Notes under the pieces: generated by a model | Databases searched by the model: none | Told to the model about the DNA's origin: nothing | Seen by the model: the letters and a program-made list of their open reading frames with translations, nothing else | Shown here: one piece after another, positions 40,259 to 48,569 of the stretch | Layout: each line of letters starts with the position of its first letter | How positions within the stretch are numbered: the stretch's first letter is position 1 | Assembly (NCBI RefSeq): GCF_035762065.1 | Contig: NZ_DASTPW010000055.1 | Coordinates: 124,001 to 188,000 of the forward strand | DNA: 64,000 nt | Origin: Methylibium sp035762065 | GTDB taxonomy: Bacteria > Pseudomonadota > Gammaproteobacteria > Burkholderiales > Burkholderiaceae_C | Direction of reading: 5' to 3' | Program-made: the position numbers and the translations under genes

Positions 40259-41293
40259 ATGTACCGCTGCGTCTGCTGCATCGTTCCGAGCGACGTGCTC
40301 GACCGCCTTGCGCACAACAAGCAGTTCGGCATCGAAGCCCGCAAGGCCGCGGCCGACACCGCCCGGCTCTCGCAGCAGATGCGGCTGCTGCGCGACGAGG
40401 CGAGCAAGCTGACCTACGTCGCGACCGCCCGCGGCGGCCCCGAGGTGCAGCTCGCCCCGAAGCCGAAGGTGAGCGTGTTCGACTGCAAGCAGTCGCAGTC
40501 GCTGCCCGGCGTGCCGATCGCGAGCCCGAAGACCTCGAAAGACGCGACGGCCAAGCGCACCTTCGCGCAGACCACCGCCGTCGCCGACTTCTACAAGCGG
40601 GCCTTCCAGCGCAATTCGATCGACGACACCGGCATGACGCTGATGAGCTCGATCCACTACGGCGTGCGCTTCAACAACGCCATGTGGACCGGCACCCAGA
40701 TGGTCTACGGCGACGGCGACGGCTCCCTGTTCCTCGACTTCACCGCAAGCAACGACGTGATCGCCCACGAGCTGGCCCACGGCGTGACCCAGCACACGCT
40801 GCAGCTCAAGTACGCGGGCGACGCCGGTGGCTTGAACGAGAGCCTGTCCGACTGCTTCGGCGCGATGTTCCGGCAGTGGCAGGCGAAGCAGGACGCCGCC
40901 GCCGCCGACTGGCTGATCGGCCGCGACATCATGGGTCCGGCCGCGCAGGCCAAGGGCTACGTGGCGCTGCGCGACATGGCGGATCCGGCCAGCAAGAAGG
41001 CGCTCGCGCCGCAGCCCACGCTGTACGCGCAGATCACCCCCGGCATGGACCCGCACTACAGCAGCGGCCCGCCCAACCTCGCGTTCTGCACCGCCTGCCT
41101 GGCGATCGGCGGGCGCAGCTGGGAGACGATCGGCCGCGTGTGGTACCGCGCGATGACGGGCTTCGGCGCGAGCCCGTCCTTGACGATGCCGGACTTTGCC
41201 GCGCGCACGCGGCAGGTCGCGACGCAGTTGTTCGCCGGCGAGCCGGTGGTCGTCGCCGCGGTGGATGCCGGCTGGAAGAAGATCGGGCTCTGA
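40259..41293 (+). CDS. Protealysin-like M4 metallopeptidase (no signal peptide)
   Basis: A 344-residue thermolysin-family enzyme. Zinc ligands and catalytic Glu are clear: HELAH at 170-174 and the third ligand Glu194 in GGLNESLSD; the C-terminal domain has GMDPHYSSGPPNLAF with the transition-state His/Tyr region. It starts MYRCVCCIVPSDVLDRLAHN, a short propeptide like that of protealysins rather than a secretion signal, so it is probably made in the cytoplasm and self-activated. ATG 40259 has GAAGGGAAA in front. The next gene encodes an emfourin-type inhibitor, as at known protealysin loci. Confidence 0.9.
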   Translation: MYRCVCCIVPSDVLDRLAHNKQFGIEARKAAADTARLSQQMRLLRDEASKLTYVATARGGPEVQLAPKPKVSVFDCKQSQSLPGVPIASPKTSKDATAKRTFAQTTAVADFYKRAFQRNSIDDTGMTLMSSIHYGVRFNNAMWTGTQMVYGDGDGSLFLDFTASNDVIAHELAHGVTQHTLQLKYAGDAGGLNESLSDCFGAMFRQWQAKQDAAAADWLIGRDIMGPAAQAKGYVALRDMADPASKKALAPQPTLYAQITPGMDPHYSSGPPNLAFCTACLAIGGRSWETIGRVWYRAMTGFGASPSLTMPDFAARTRQVATQLFAGEPVVVAAVDAGWKKIGL

Positions 41294-41338
41294 GGTACGG
41301 ACGACGGTGCGCCCGATGGCGCGCAAGGGGGCTTGCCG

Positions 41339-41623
41339 ATGGACGAGATCGAGATCGAACGCCTCGGCGGCTTCGCCGGCTTCGGAGGGCCCGGCGCGCA
41401 CCTGCGCAGCCGCGGCTGCGTGGTCTGGACCGAGCTGTCGCTCAGCGAGCAGCGGGCCTGCCAGGTCCTGTTCGCCCACCCGCCCGAGGATGCGACGCCC
41501 GCGCCGGACGGCTTCCGCTACCGGCTCACCTGGCGCTCGACGCACCGCGAGCAGACGATCGAAGCGCCCGAGCACGACGTGCCGAGCGCGCTGCGCAAGG
41601 CGGTGAAGGACGAACTCGTTTGA
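41339..41623 (+). CDS. Emfourin-like protealysin inhibitor
   Basis: A 94-residue cytoplasmic protein reading MDEIEIERLGGFAGFGGPGAHL, then a LSLSEQRACQVLF segment and an RYRLTWRSTHREQTIEAPEHDVP segment. This I-E-x-x-R-x-GGFAG opening and overall size match emfourin, the slow tight-binding inhibitor encoded next to protealysin in Serratia. It begins 46 bases after the peptidase gene; ATG 41339 was chosen over TTG 41333 because of its spacing to AAGGGGG. Assignment rests on family memory plus gene pairing. Confidence 0.8.
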   Translation: MDEIEIERLGGFAGFGGPGAHLRSRGCVVWTELSLSEQRACQVLFAHPPEDATPAPDGFRYRLTWRSTHREQTIEAPEHDVPSALRKAVKDELV

Positions 41624-41642
41624 GCCCGCGCGCGCGCCGCGC

Positions 41643-42737
41643 TCACTCGCGCTGCGCCTTCAGCGACGCCAGGTCGATCACGTAGCGGAAGCGCACCTCG
41701 CCGCGCTCGACCTTGTCGTAGGCCTCGTCGATCTCGTCGATGCCGATGATCTGCACGTCGGGCCCGATGCGGTGCTCGGCGCAGAAGTCGAGCACTTCCT
41801 GCGTCTCGGCGAGGCTCGCGATCAGCGAGCCGGTGACCGACTTGCGATGGAAGGCCACCTCCTGCTGGTTGACCGGCGCCATCGGCTCGAGCGCGCCGAC
41901 GATCACCAGCGTGCAGTCGCGCTTGAGCAGCGGGATGAACGGGTTCACGTCGTGCCGCTCGGGCACGGTGGAAAGCAGCAGGTCGAAGCTGGCCTTCAGC
42001 GCCGCGAGCGCCTTCAAGTCGGAGCCGAGCACCGCGTCGACGCCCAGCCGCTTCGCCTCGGCGAGCTTGGCTTCGGTGCGGGTGAAGATCGTGACCTGCG
42101 CGCCCATCGCCTTCGCCAGCTTGGCGGCCATGTCGCCGAGCCCGCCGAAGCCGATGACGCCGACGCGCTGCCCCGCCTTCACGCCCCAGTGCTTCAGCGG
42201 CGAGTAGGTGGTGGCGCCGGCGCACAGGATCGGCGCGGCCACCTCGGGCCGCAGGCCGGCGGGGATCTTCAACGCGAAGTCCTCGGGCACGACCAGCACG
42301 TCGCTGTAGCCGCCGAAGGTGTTGTCGCGGCCGTAGACGTTGCGCTCGCCGGGCGCCTTCTCGGCCGGAACCATCGGGCCGTTGTAGGTCGCGAGCCAGC
42401 TGTTCGGGCCTTCGCAGTAGTTCTGCTCGCCGGCCTTGCACGGCGCGCATTGGCGGCAGCTGTCCATCATGCAGCCGACGCCCACCAGATCGCCGACCCG
42501 GTGCCGCGCGGCGCCGCTGCCGAGCTTGCGCACGCGGCCGACCACCTCGTGCCCCGGCACGCAGGGATAGACGGTGTTCGACCACTCGTCCTTCACCTGG
42601 TGGATGTCGGAGTGGCAGACGCCGCAGAACAGCACCTCGATCTCGATCTCGCCGGCGCCGGCTTCGGCGCGCTCGAAGTGGAAGGGCTCGAGGCGGCGGG
42701 TGGATTGCTGCGCGGCGTAGCCGAAGGCCTTGAGCAT
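41643..42737 (-). CDS. Zinc-dependent NAD(P)-alcohol dehydrogenase, CAD/YahK type
   Basis: A 364-residue medium-chain dehydrogenase. Catalytic zinc ligands lie in CGVCHSDIHQ and PGHEVVG, the structural zinc site is CRQCAPCKAGEQNYC, and the nucleotide fold has GFGGLGDMAAKLAKAMGA. The NTFGGYSDVLVVPEDFAL segment is typical of the YahK/cinnamyl-alcohol-dehydrogenase branch, which prefers NADPH and reduces aldehydes. It could detoxify aldehydes made by the methanol oxidation module, but that is speculation. Start 42737 is preceded by AGGAGT. It converges on the emfourin gene. Confidence 0.9.
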   Translation of the reverse strand: MLKAFGYAAQQSTRRLEPFHFERAEAGAGEIEIEVLFCGVCHSDIHQVKDEWSNTVYPCVPGHEVVGRVRKLGSGAARHRVGDLVGVGCMMDSCRQCAPCKAGEQNYCEGPNSWLATYNGPMVPAEKAPGERNVYGRDNTFGGYSDVLVVPEDFALKIPAGLRPEVAAPILCAGATTYSPLKHWGVKAGQRVGVIGFGGLGDMAAKLAKAMGAQVTIFTRTEAKLAEAKRLGVDAVLGSDLKALAALKASFDLLLSTVPERHDVNPFIPLLKRDCTLVIVGALEPMAPVNQQEVAFHRKSVTGSLIASLAETQEVLDFCAEHRIGPDVQIIGIDEIDEAYDKVERGEVRFRYVIDLASLKAQRE

Positions 42738-42843
42738 GCGGGACTCCTGGGATCGATGGACGGATCCACGCGACCGGCAAGCCCCATTCCCGTCGCGCCG
42801 CACGACCGCGGCTGCCCGCGCCCAGCGCGGCGGCGCCAAAGCG

Positions 42844-43614
42844 TCAAGGCTTGCGCGAACGTTCGGCCGCGAGCGCCAGCAGGCCGTCGAAGATGAGGTG
42901 CTCGACCAGTTCGTGCTCGAGCTGCAGCGCCGGCACCACTTTCCAGCCCGCACCGCCGGCCACCATGCACACCGGCTCGGCGCCGCTGCGCGTGCGCAGG
43001 TGGCGGTGCATGCGCTCGATCGCGCCGGCGATCGCGTAGTTGCCGCCGCTGGTCAGCGCGTCGCTGGTGTTGGTGGGGAAGTCGCGCACCTCGCCGGTCG
43101 GCACCCGCAGGCCGGCGGTGCCGGACTCCAGCGCCTTGAGCATCAGGCCGTGGCCGGGCAGGATCAGACCGCCGAGAAAGCGGCCGTCGGCGCCCAGCGC
43201 GTCGACCGTCACCGCGGTGCCCGCCATCACCACCAGCACCGGTGCCACACGCCCCTCGGCCTGCATGCGCGAGCGCGCGCCGATCAGCGCGACCCAGCGG
43301 TCGCTGCCCAGGCGCAGCGGGTGGTCGTAGCCGTTGACGACGCCGCCCTCGGCCGCGCTCGACACCACCCATTGCGGCACCACGTCCCACAGCTCGAGCT
43401 GTTCCTCGACGCGATGCCGCACCGCGTCGCTCGCGACGCAGCAGCCGAGCATGCGCTGCGGCGGCTCGAGCCGCGCCCAGTCGCCTTCGGCGAGCCGGTC
43501 GATGGTCTCGAGGAAGGCCGCCCCCTGCGCATGCGGCTCGCTGCCGAGCAGCGGGCGGTCGTACAGCGCCCACTTCAGGCGGGTGTTGCCGATGTCGATC
43601 GCGAGGAAGCTCAT
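42844..43614 (-). CDS. coaX: Type III pantothenate kinase
   Basis: CoaX phosphorylates pantothenate, the first step of CoA synthesis, using the ASKHA fold and insensitive to CoA feedback. The 256-residue protein starts FLAIDIGNTRLKWALYD (phosphate 1 motif), has GSDRWVALIGAR and the AGTAVTVDAL motif, then GGLILPGHGLMLKAL and TNTSDALTSGGNYAIAGAIERM, all typical. It follows an uncharacterised gene by 28 bases on the same strand. Confidence 0.95.
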   Translation of the reverse strand: MSFLAIDIGNTRLKWALYDRPLLGSEPHAQGAAFLETIDRLAEGDWARLEPPQRMLGCCVASDAVRHRVEEQLELWDVVPQWVVSSAAEGGVVNGYDHPLRLGSDRWVALIGARSRMQAEGRVAPVLVVMAGTAVTVDALGADGRFLGGLILPGHGLMLKALESGTAGLRVPTGEVRDFPTNTSDALTSGGNYAIAGAIERMHRHLRTRSGAEPVCMVAGGAGWKVVPALQLEHELVEHLIFDGLLALAAERSRKP

Positions 43615-43642
43615 GAAGCGGGACAGCCGTGCTGCGCGAGGC

Positions 43643-44767
43643 TCACGACCGCGTCTTGGGGGGCGGCAGGGTGCGCGGGAAGTCCGGGCTCGTCTCCTCG
43701 TCGACGACGGTGTTGCCCAGGCCGAGCAGATCGCGTGCCTTCGCGAGCCGCGTCTGCGCCTCGCGCGGCCGCTTCGCGCGCACCAGCGTGCGTTCGATCT
43801 CCCAGACCAGCGCGGTGAGGTCGAAGCGGGTGCGCGCCTTGCGCACGCGCAGCGCGGTCAGCGAGCTGGTCACCGGGCCATCGACCAGGAGCGTTCCGAT
43901 CAGCAGGCTGCGCACCTCGCCGAGCAGCTTCGTTTCGTGCTCGTCGTCCAGCGGTCCGGCGGGCGCCGGCATCTTCATGCGCGCCGGCTTGGCCGGCGGC
44001 TTGGCAGGTGTGAGCCTCGGCTCGTCGCGGCGCGCGCCGGCCGCGGCATGGCGGCGCGACGGCGGCTTTGGCGGCTTCTGCGCGGCGCCGCTGAACTTGA
44101 CGCGGGCGACGCCGGCCGGCTCCCCGTCGGCCGTGAGCGCGCCGGGGCGGCTCGCGCGCGCGGGCTGGGCGGGCCGCGGCGTCGTGGCTTCGGCGGCCGG
44201 TCGGGTCTCGTCGGCAGGCACCGCATCGTCGAGCGTCGGCGGCGTCGGGCGGTGCGGGCCTGGGTGCGGGTGCGGGAGCGCGGCGAGGTCGCCGGCCGGC
44301 GCAGCGGCGGGCAGCGGGGTCGGGCCGGCCGACGGCGCGGATTTGGCGAGCACCTCGGCGATCGCGCGTTCGATGCGGGCGTCGGCGCCGGGCTCGTGGC
44401 GCGGCGCCTCGACACGCGCCGAAGCCGCTGCGGCGGGCGCGACCGGCCGTTCGGCTTGCAGGCGCACCCGCGTCGTCGATGCGGCATCGGCCCAGGCGCC
44501 CGGCGCGTCGGCCACGGGCGTCGCCGTGCCCGCGATCTTCGTGCGCGTCTCGGCGCGCGCCTCGACGAGGCCCATCGCGACCAGCTCGTCGAAGAACTCC
44601 GCGCCGACGCCGGCCTGCGACGCCAACGCCAGCACCTCGCGGCGGCTGCGCTGCCCGTTGACCAGCAGCAGCATCGTCCGGTGACGCTGGCTGAGGCCGC
44701 GCGTGCGGGCGCGCAGCTCGTCGAGGCCGAGCTCGGTCTTGTGCGGATGGCCGGCCGGGGCGCTCAT
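43643..44767 (-). CDS. Uncharacterised 374-residue protein with an N-terminal winged-helix-like region and Pro/Ala-rich middle
   Basis: The N terminus (about 10-75: LDELRARTRGLSQRHRTMLLLVNGQRSRREVLALASQAGVGAEFFDELVAMGLVE) looks like a small helical, winged-helix-type domain. Residues ~80-270 are low-complexity Pro/Ala/Arg. Residues ~275-345 (DDEHETKLLGEVRSLLIGTLLVDGPVTSSLTALRVRKARTRFDLTALVWEIERTLVRAKR) form a second helical domain. No transmembrane segment or catalytic motif was recognised. It precedes coaX on the same strand and is divergent from icmF, 184 bases away. I do not recognise a function. Confidence 0.6.
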   Translation of the reverse strand: MSAPAGHPHKTELGLDELRARTRGLSQRHRTMLLLVNGQRSRREVLALASQAGVGAEFFDELVAMGLVEARAETRTKIAGTATPVADAPGAWADAASTTRVRLQAERPVAPAAAASARVEAPRHEPGADARIERAIAEVLAKSAPSAGPTPLPAAAPAGDLAALPHPHPGPHRPTPPTLDDAVPADETRPAAEATTPRPAQPARASRPGALTADGEPAGVARVKFSGAAQKPPKPPSRRHAAAGARRDEPRLTPAKPPAKPARMKMPAPAGPLDDEHETKLLGEVRSLLIGTLLVDGPVTSSLTALRVRKARTRFDLTALVWEIERTLVRAKRPREAQTRLAKARDLLGLGNTVVDEETSPDFPRTLPPPKTRS

Positions 44768-44886
44768 CGCGGGCTGCTTCCTCCCTTCGCTGGCCCCCGA
44801 CGGGGCGGCGGCCGATTGTGTCCCGTGCCGTGCCGCCGCGCGTGGGCCGCGGAGCCCGGCCGAGGCCCGGCCGGGCGGCTTGCGGC

Positions 44887-44892
44887 TACGAT
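44887..44892 (+). promoter_or_regulatory. Candidate -10 box of icmF
   Basis: TACGAT at 44887-44892, followed by GC-rich bases, puts transcription start near 44899-44901, right at the left edge of the palindrome at 44902. No clear -35 box was seen. Confidence 0.4.
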
Positions 44893-44901
44893 GCCGCGGC
44901 G

Positions 44902-44917
44902 TTGACGTTTACGTCAA
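44902..44917. promoter_or_regulatory. Palindromic operator before icmF
   Basis: TTGACGT-TT-ACGTCAA: two perfect 7-base arms with a 2-base centre, 35 bases before the icmF ATG and just after the candidate -10 box, where a bound protein would block transcription. The bases resemble the ACGT-centred sites reported for MerR-family regulators of branched-chain and fatty acid breakdown (LiuR type); that likeness is from memory. No such regulator gene lies in the window. Confidence 0.65.
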
Positions 44918-44951
44918 CGTCAGTCCGAGATGCACCGCGCCGGAGACGACG

Positions 44952-47900
44952 ATGACCGACCTGTCCGCCGAATTCCAGGCCCTGGCCGACTACCGGCCAC
45001 GGCGCCTGCTGCGCTTCGTCACCGCCGCGTCCTTGTTCGACGGCCACGACGCCTCGATCAACATCATGCGGCGCATCCTGATGAGCATGGGCGCCGAGGT
45101 GATCCACCTCGGCCACAACCGCTCGGTCGACGAGGTGGTGACCGCGGCGCTGCAGGAGGACGCGCAGGGCATCGCCGTCAGCTCCTACCAGGGCGGCCAC
45201 CTCGAGTACTTCAAGTACATGGTCGAGCTGCTGCGCGAGCGCGGCGGCCAGCAGGTGCAGGTGTTCGGCGGTGGTGGCGGCGTGATCGTGGCGGCGGAGA
45301 TCCGCGAACTTGCCGCGCTCGGCGTGCGCATCTTCAGCCCCGAGGACGGCCAGCGCCTGGGCCTGCAGGGAATGATCGGCGAGATGCTGATGCGCTGCGA
45401 CCAAGGGCCGGCCGCGGCGCCACCGGGCGGCCTGGCGGAACTGCAGGGCCACAGCGAAGCGGCCTGGCGCGCGCTGGCGCGGACGATCACCGCGCTGGAG
45501 GACGGCAGCGCGCCGCGGGCGCTGACGGAGGCGCTGCATGCCGCCGCCAAGGACGCGAAGACGCCGGTGCTCGGCGTCACCGGCACCGGCGGCGCCGGCA
45601 AATCGAGCCTGACCGACGAGCTGATCCGCCGCCTGCGGCTGGACCAGGACGACGCGCTGCATCTCGCGGTGATTTCGATCGACCCGAGCCGGCGCAAGAG
45701 CGGGGGCGCGCTGCTGGGCGACCGCATCCGCATGAACGCGATCGGGCCATGGACGAAATCGGCGGGCGGCGCGGCCGGAGCGCATGGCGGCCGGCGCGTC
45801 TACATGCGTTCGCTCGCGACGCGCGAGGCGGGCAGCGAGATCAGCGCGGCGCTGCCCGACGTCATCGCCGCATGCAAGGCGGCCGGCTTCGATCTGGTGA
45901 TCGTCGAGACCTCGGGCATCGGCCAGGGCGACGCGGCGATCGTGCCGCTGGTCGACGTGCCGATCTACGTGATGACGCCCGAGTTCGGCGCTGCCAGCCA
46001 GCTCGAGAAGATCGACATGCTCGACTTCGCCGAGTTCGTCGCGATCAACAAGTTCGACCGGCGCGGCGCGGCCGACGCGCTGCGCGACGTGAGCAAGCAG
46101 GTGCAGCGCAACCGCGAGGCCTTCACGCAGCCGGTCGAAGCGATGCCGGTGTTCGGCACGATGGCCAGCCGCTTCAACGACGACGGCGTGACCGCGCTGT
46201 ATCAGGCGCTGAAGCCGCGGCTCGTGGCGCTGGGCCTGCGGCTGCCGGACCCCGCGGGCGGGCGCCTGCCCGCGGTGGGCGTGCGCGCCAGCAGCCGCCT
46301 GCATGCGATCGTGCCGGCCGCGCGCGCGCGCTACCTGGCCGAGATCGCCGACACCCTGCGCAACTACAAGCGGCGCGTGCGGGCGCAGGCGGCGCTGGCG
46401 CGCGAGGTGCAGCAGTTGCGCGCGGCGGCGGCGATGCTTGCCCAGGGCAAGCCCGACAAGCCGCGCGCGGCCGAAGCCGCGATCGACCTCGCGGTCAAGC
46501 GCGAAGCACGGCTCGATGCCGACGCGAGGGAGCTGCTCGCGCAGTGGCCACAGACGCAGCGCGCGTATGCGGGCGACGAGTACGTGGTGAAGATCCGCCC
46601 GGGCTCGACGCAGGAGCGGGAGGTGCGCACCGCGCTCGTCAGCACCAGCCTTTCGGGCACGCGCATCCGCAAGGTCGTGCTGCCGTCCTGGGAGGACCAC
46701 GGCGAGCTGCTGAAGTGGCTGATGCTCGAGAACGTGCCCGGCAGCTACCCGTACACCGCCGGCGTCTTCGCGTTCAAGCGCGAAGGCGAAGACCCGACGC
46801 GCATGTTCGCCGGCGAGGGCGACGCCTTCCGCACCAACCGCCGCTTCAAGGTCGTGAGCGAAGGCCTGCCGGCCAAGCGGCTCTCGACGGCGTTCGACTC
46901 GGTCACGCTCTACGGCCACGACCCGGCGCTGCGCCCCGACATCTACGGCAAGGTCGGCAATTCGGGCGTGAGCATCGCCACGCTTGACGACATGAAGGTG
47001 CTCTACGACGGCTTCGACCTCACGAGCCCGAGCACCAGCGTCAGCATGACGATCAACGGCCCGGCGCCGTCGATCCTGGCGATGTTCATGAACACCGCCA
47101 TCGACCAGAACCTCGCCAGGTTCGCGCTGGAACACGGCCGCGAACCGACCGGGACCGAGGCGCGGGAAGTCCGCGCGTGGACGCTCGCGAACGTGCGCGG
47201 TACGGTGCAGGCCGACATCCTCAAGGAGGACCAGGGCCAGAACACCTGCATCTTCTCGACCGAGTTCTCGCTGAAGGTGATGGGCGACGTCGCCGAGTGG
47301 TTCGTGCAGCACGACGTGCGCAACTTCTATTCGGCGAGCATCAGCGGCTACCACATCGCCGAAGCCGGCGCGAACCCGATCTCGCAGCTCGCGATGACCT
47401 TGAGCAACGGCTTCACCTTCGTCGAGGCTTATCTCGCACGCGGGATGCACATCGACGACTTCGCACCGAACCTGAGCTTCTTCTTCAGCAACGGCATGGA
47501 CCCGGAGTACACGGTGCTCGGCCGCGTGGCGCGGCGCATCTGGGCGGTGAGCATGAAGGAGAAGTACGGCGCGAACGAGCGCAGCCGCAAGCTCAAGTAC
47601 CACGTGCAGACCAGCGGGCGCTCGCTGCACGCGCAGGAGATCGCGTTCAACGACATCCGCACGACGCTGCAGGCGCTGATCGCCGTCTACGACAACTGCA
47701 ATTCGCTGCACACCAACGCCTACGACGAAGCGATCACGACGCCCACCGAGGAAAGCGTGCGCCGCGCGATGGCGATCCAGCTCGTCATCAACCGCGAGTG
47801 GGGGCTGAGCAAGTGCGAGAACCCGAACCAGGGCGCGTTCGTGATCGACGAGCTGACCGAGCTGGTCGAGGAAGCGGTGCTCGCCGAGTTCGAGCGCATC

Positions 47901-48296
47901 AGCGAACGCGGCGGCGTGCTCGGCGCGATGGAGACCGGCTACCAGCGCGGCAAGATCCAGGAGGAGTCGATGCACTACGAGATGCTCAAGCACACCGGCG
48001 AGCATCCGATCGTCGGCGTCAACACCTTCCGCAACCCGCGCGGAGACGCGGTGCCGCAGACGCTGGAGCTCGCGCGCTCGACCGACGAGGAGAAGCGCTC
48101 GCAGCTCGAACGCCTCGCGGACTTCCATGCGCGCCACGCCGCCGAAGCGCCCGCGATGCTGGCGCGGCTGCAGCGCGCGGTGATCGAAGACGGCAACGTC
48201 TTCGACGTGCTGATGGACGCGGTGCGGTGCTGCTCGCTCGGGCAGATCACGGATGCGCTGTTCGAGGTGGGCGGCCAGTACCGGCGCAGCATGTGA
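44952..48296 (+). CDS. icmF: Fused isobutyryl-CoA mutase
   Basis: IcmF interconverts isobutyryl-CoA and n-butyryl-CoA with adenosylcobalamin and carries its own G-protein chaperone. The 1114-residue protein has the B12-binding domain first (DGHDASINIMRRIL, DxH at 30-32; VFGGGGGVIV), then the MeaI-like GTPase (P loop GVTGTGGAGKSSLTDEL, NKFDRRG), and the substrate-binding mutase domain last (about 560-1114; SIATLDDMKVLYDGFDL, NTAIDQNLARFALEHGREPTG). The order B12-GTPase-mutase is specific to IcmF. Pivalyl-CoA mutase activity or isovaleryl-CoA use cannot be excluded. Ribosome binding site GGAGACGAC. It stands alone behind a strong operator. Confidence 0.95.
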   Translation: MTDLSAEFQALADYRPRRLLRFVTAASLFDGHDASINIMRRILMSMGAEVIHLGHNRSVDEVVTAALQEDAQGIAVSSYQGGHLEYFKYMVELLRERGGQQVQVFGGGGGVIVAAEIRELAALGVRIFSPEDGQRLGLQGMIGEMLMRCDQGPAAAPPGGLAELQGHSEAAWRALARTITALEDGSAPRALTEALHAAAKDAKTPVLGVTGTGGAGKSSLTDELIRRLRLDQDDALHLAVISIDPSRRKSGGALLGDRIRMNAIGPWTKSAGGAAGAHGGRRVYMRSLATREAGSEISAALPDVIAACKAAGFDLVIVETSGIGQGDAAIVPLVDVPIYVMTPEFGAASQLEKIDMLDFAEFVAINKFDRRGAADALRDVSKQVQRNREAFTQPVEAMPVFGTMASRFNDDGVTALYQALKPRLVALGLRLPDPAGGRLPAVGVRASSRLHAIVPAARARYLAEIADTLRNYKRRVRAQAALAREVQQLRAAAAMLAQGKPDKPRAAEAAIDLAVKREARLDADARELLAQWPQTQRAYAGDEYVVKIRPGSTQEREVRTALVSTSLSGTRIRKVVLPSWEDHGELLKWLMLENVPGSYPYTAGVFAFKREGEDPTRMFAGEGDAFRTNRRFKVVSEGLPAKRLSTAFDSVTLYGHDPALRPDIYGKVGNSGVSIATLDDMKVLYDGFDLTSPSTSVSMTINGPAPSILAMFMNTAIDQNLARFALEHGREPTGTEAREVRAWTLANVRGTVQADILKEDQGQNTCIFSTEFSLKVMGDVAEWFVQHDVRNFYSASISGYHIAEAGANPISQLAMTLSNGFTFVEAYLARGMHIDDFAPNLSFFFSNGMDPEYTVLGRVARRIWAVSMKEKYGANERSRKLKYHVQTSGRSLHAQEIAFNDIRTTLQALIAVYDNCNSLHTNAYDEAITTPTEESVRRAMAIQLVINREWGLSKCENPNQGAFVIDELTELVEEAVLAEFERISERGGVLGAMETGYQRGKIQEESMHYEMLKHTGEHPIVGVNTFRNPRGDAVPQTLELARSTDEEKRSQLERLADFHARHAAEAPAMLARLQRAVIEDGNVFDVLMDAVRCCSLGQITDALFEVGGQYRRSM

Positions 48297-48397
48297 GCCA
48301 CGACGTTCCTCACGCGGACGGCCGGTGACGAACCCTTGGTTCGGCATGCGTTTGCGAGACTCCGCGCACCTCCCCGATGCGCACACGAAGCTTCCAC

Positions 48398-48504
48398 CTG
48401 GGGATTCCCTAGTCTTTGCGCCAATCTGAGTCAGGGTCTTGCAGGCCCGCAGTCGCGGTCAGGGTCTGTCCTAGGTGTTTGGGAAAACCTCCCAGGCATA
48501 CAAA
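48398..48504 (+). promoter_or_regulatory. Regulatory region of the xox operon
   Basis: In the 273-base gap before xoxF lie a near-palindrome CTGGGGATTCCCTAG (48398-48412), two exact direct repeats TCAGGGTCT (48431-48439 and 48459-48467, 28 bases apart), and an imperfect inverted repeat AGGT-N10-ACCT (48473-48490). TACAAA at 48499-48504 is a possible -10 box with TGTTTG (48476-48481) as a poor -35, spacer 17. The transcript would have a leader of about 60 bases, with GGAGACGAC before the ATG. Confidence 0.45.
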
Positions 48505-48569
48505 AGCGTTGGGGAGCGCTACGGAGCAAACCCAAGGCTGTACCCAACCAATCCACTACGGAGACGACG

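Noticed and set aside
44768..44951. A cobalamin riboswitch before icmF
   Set aside because: The 184-base gap has no B12-box-like conserved stretch and the mRNA leader would be only about 50 bases.
44886..48386. A 1166-codon minus-strand open frame opposite icmF
   Set aside because: Opposite a textbook IcmF; the translated product shows only Arg/His/Ala-rich sequence produced by reading GC-rich codons backwards.
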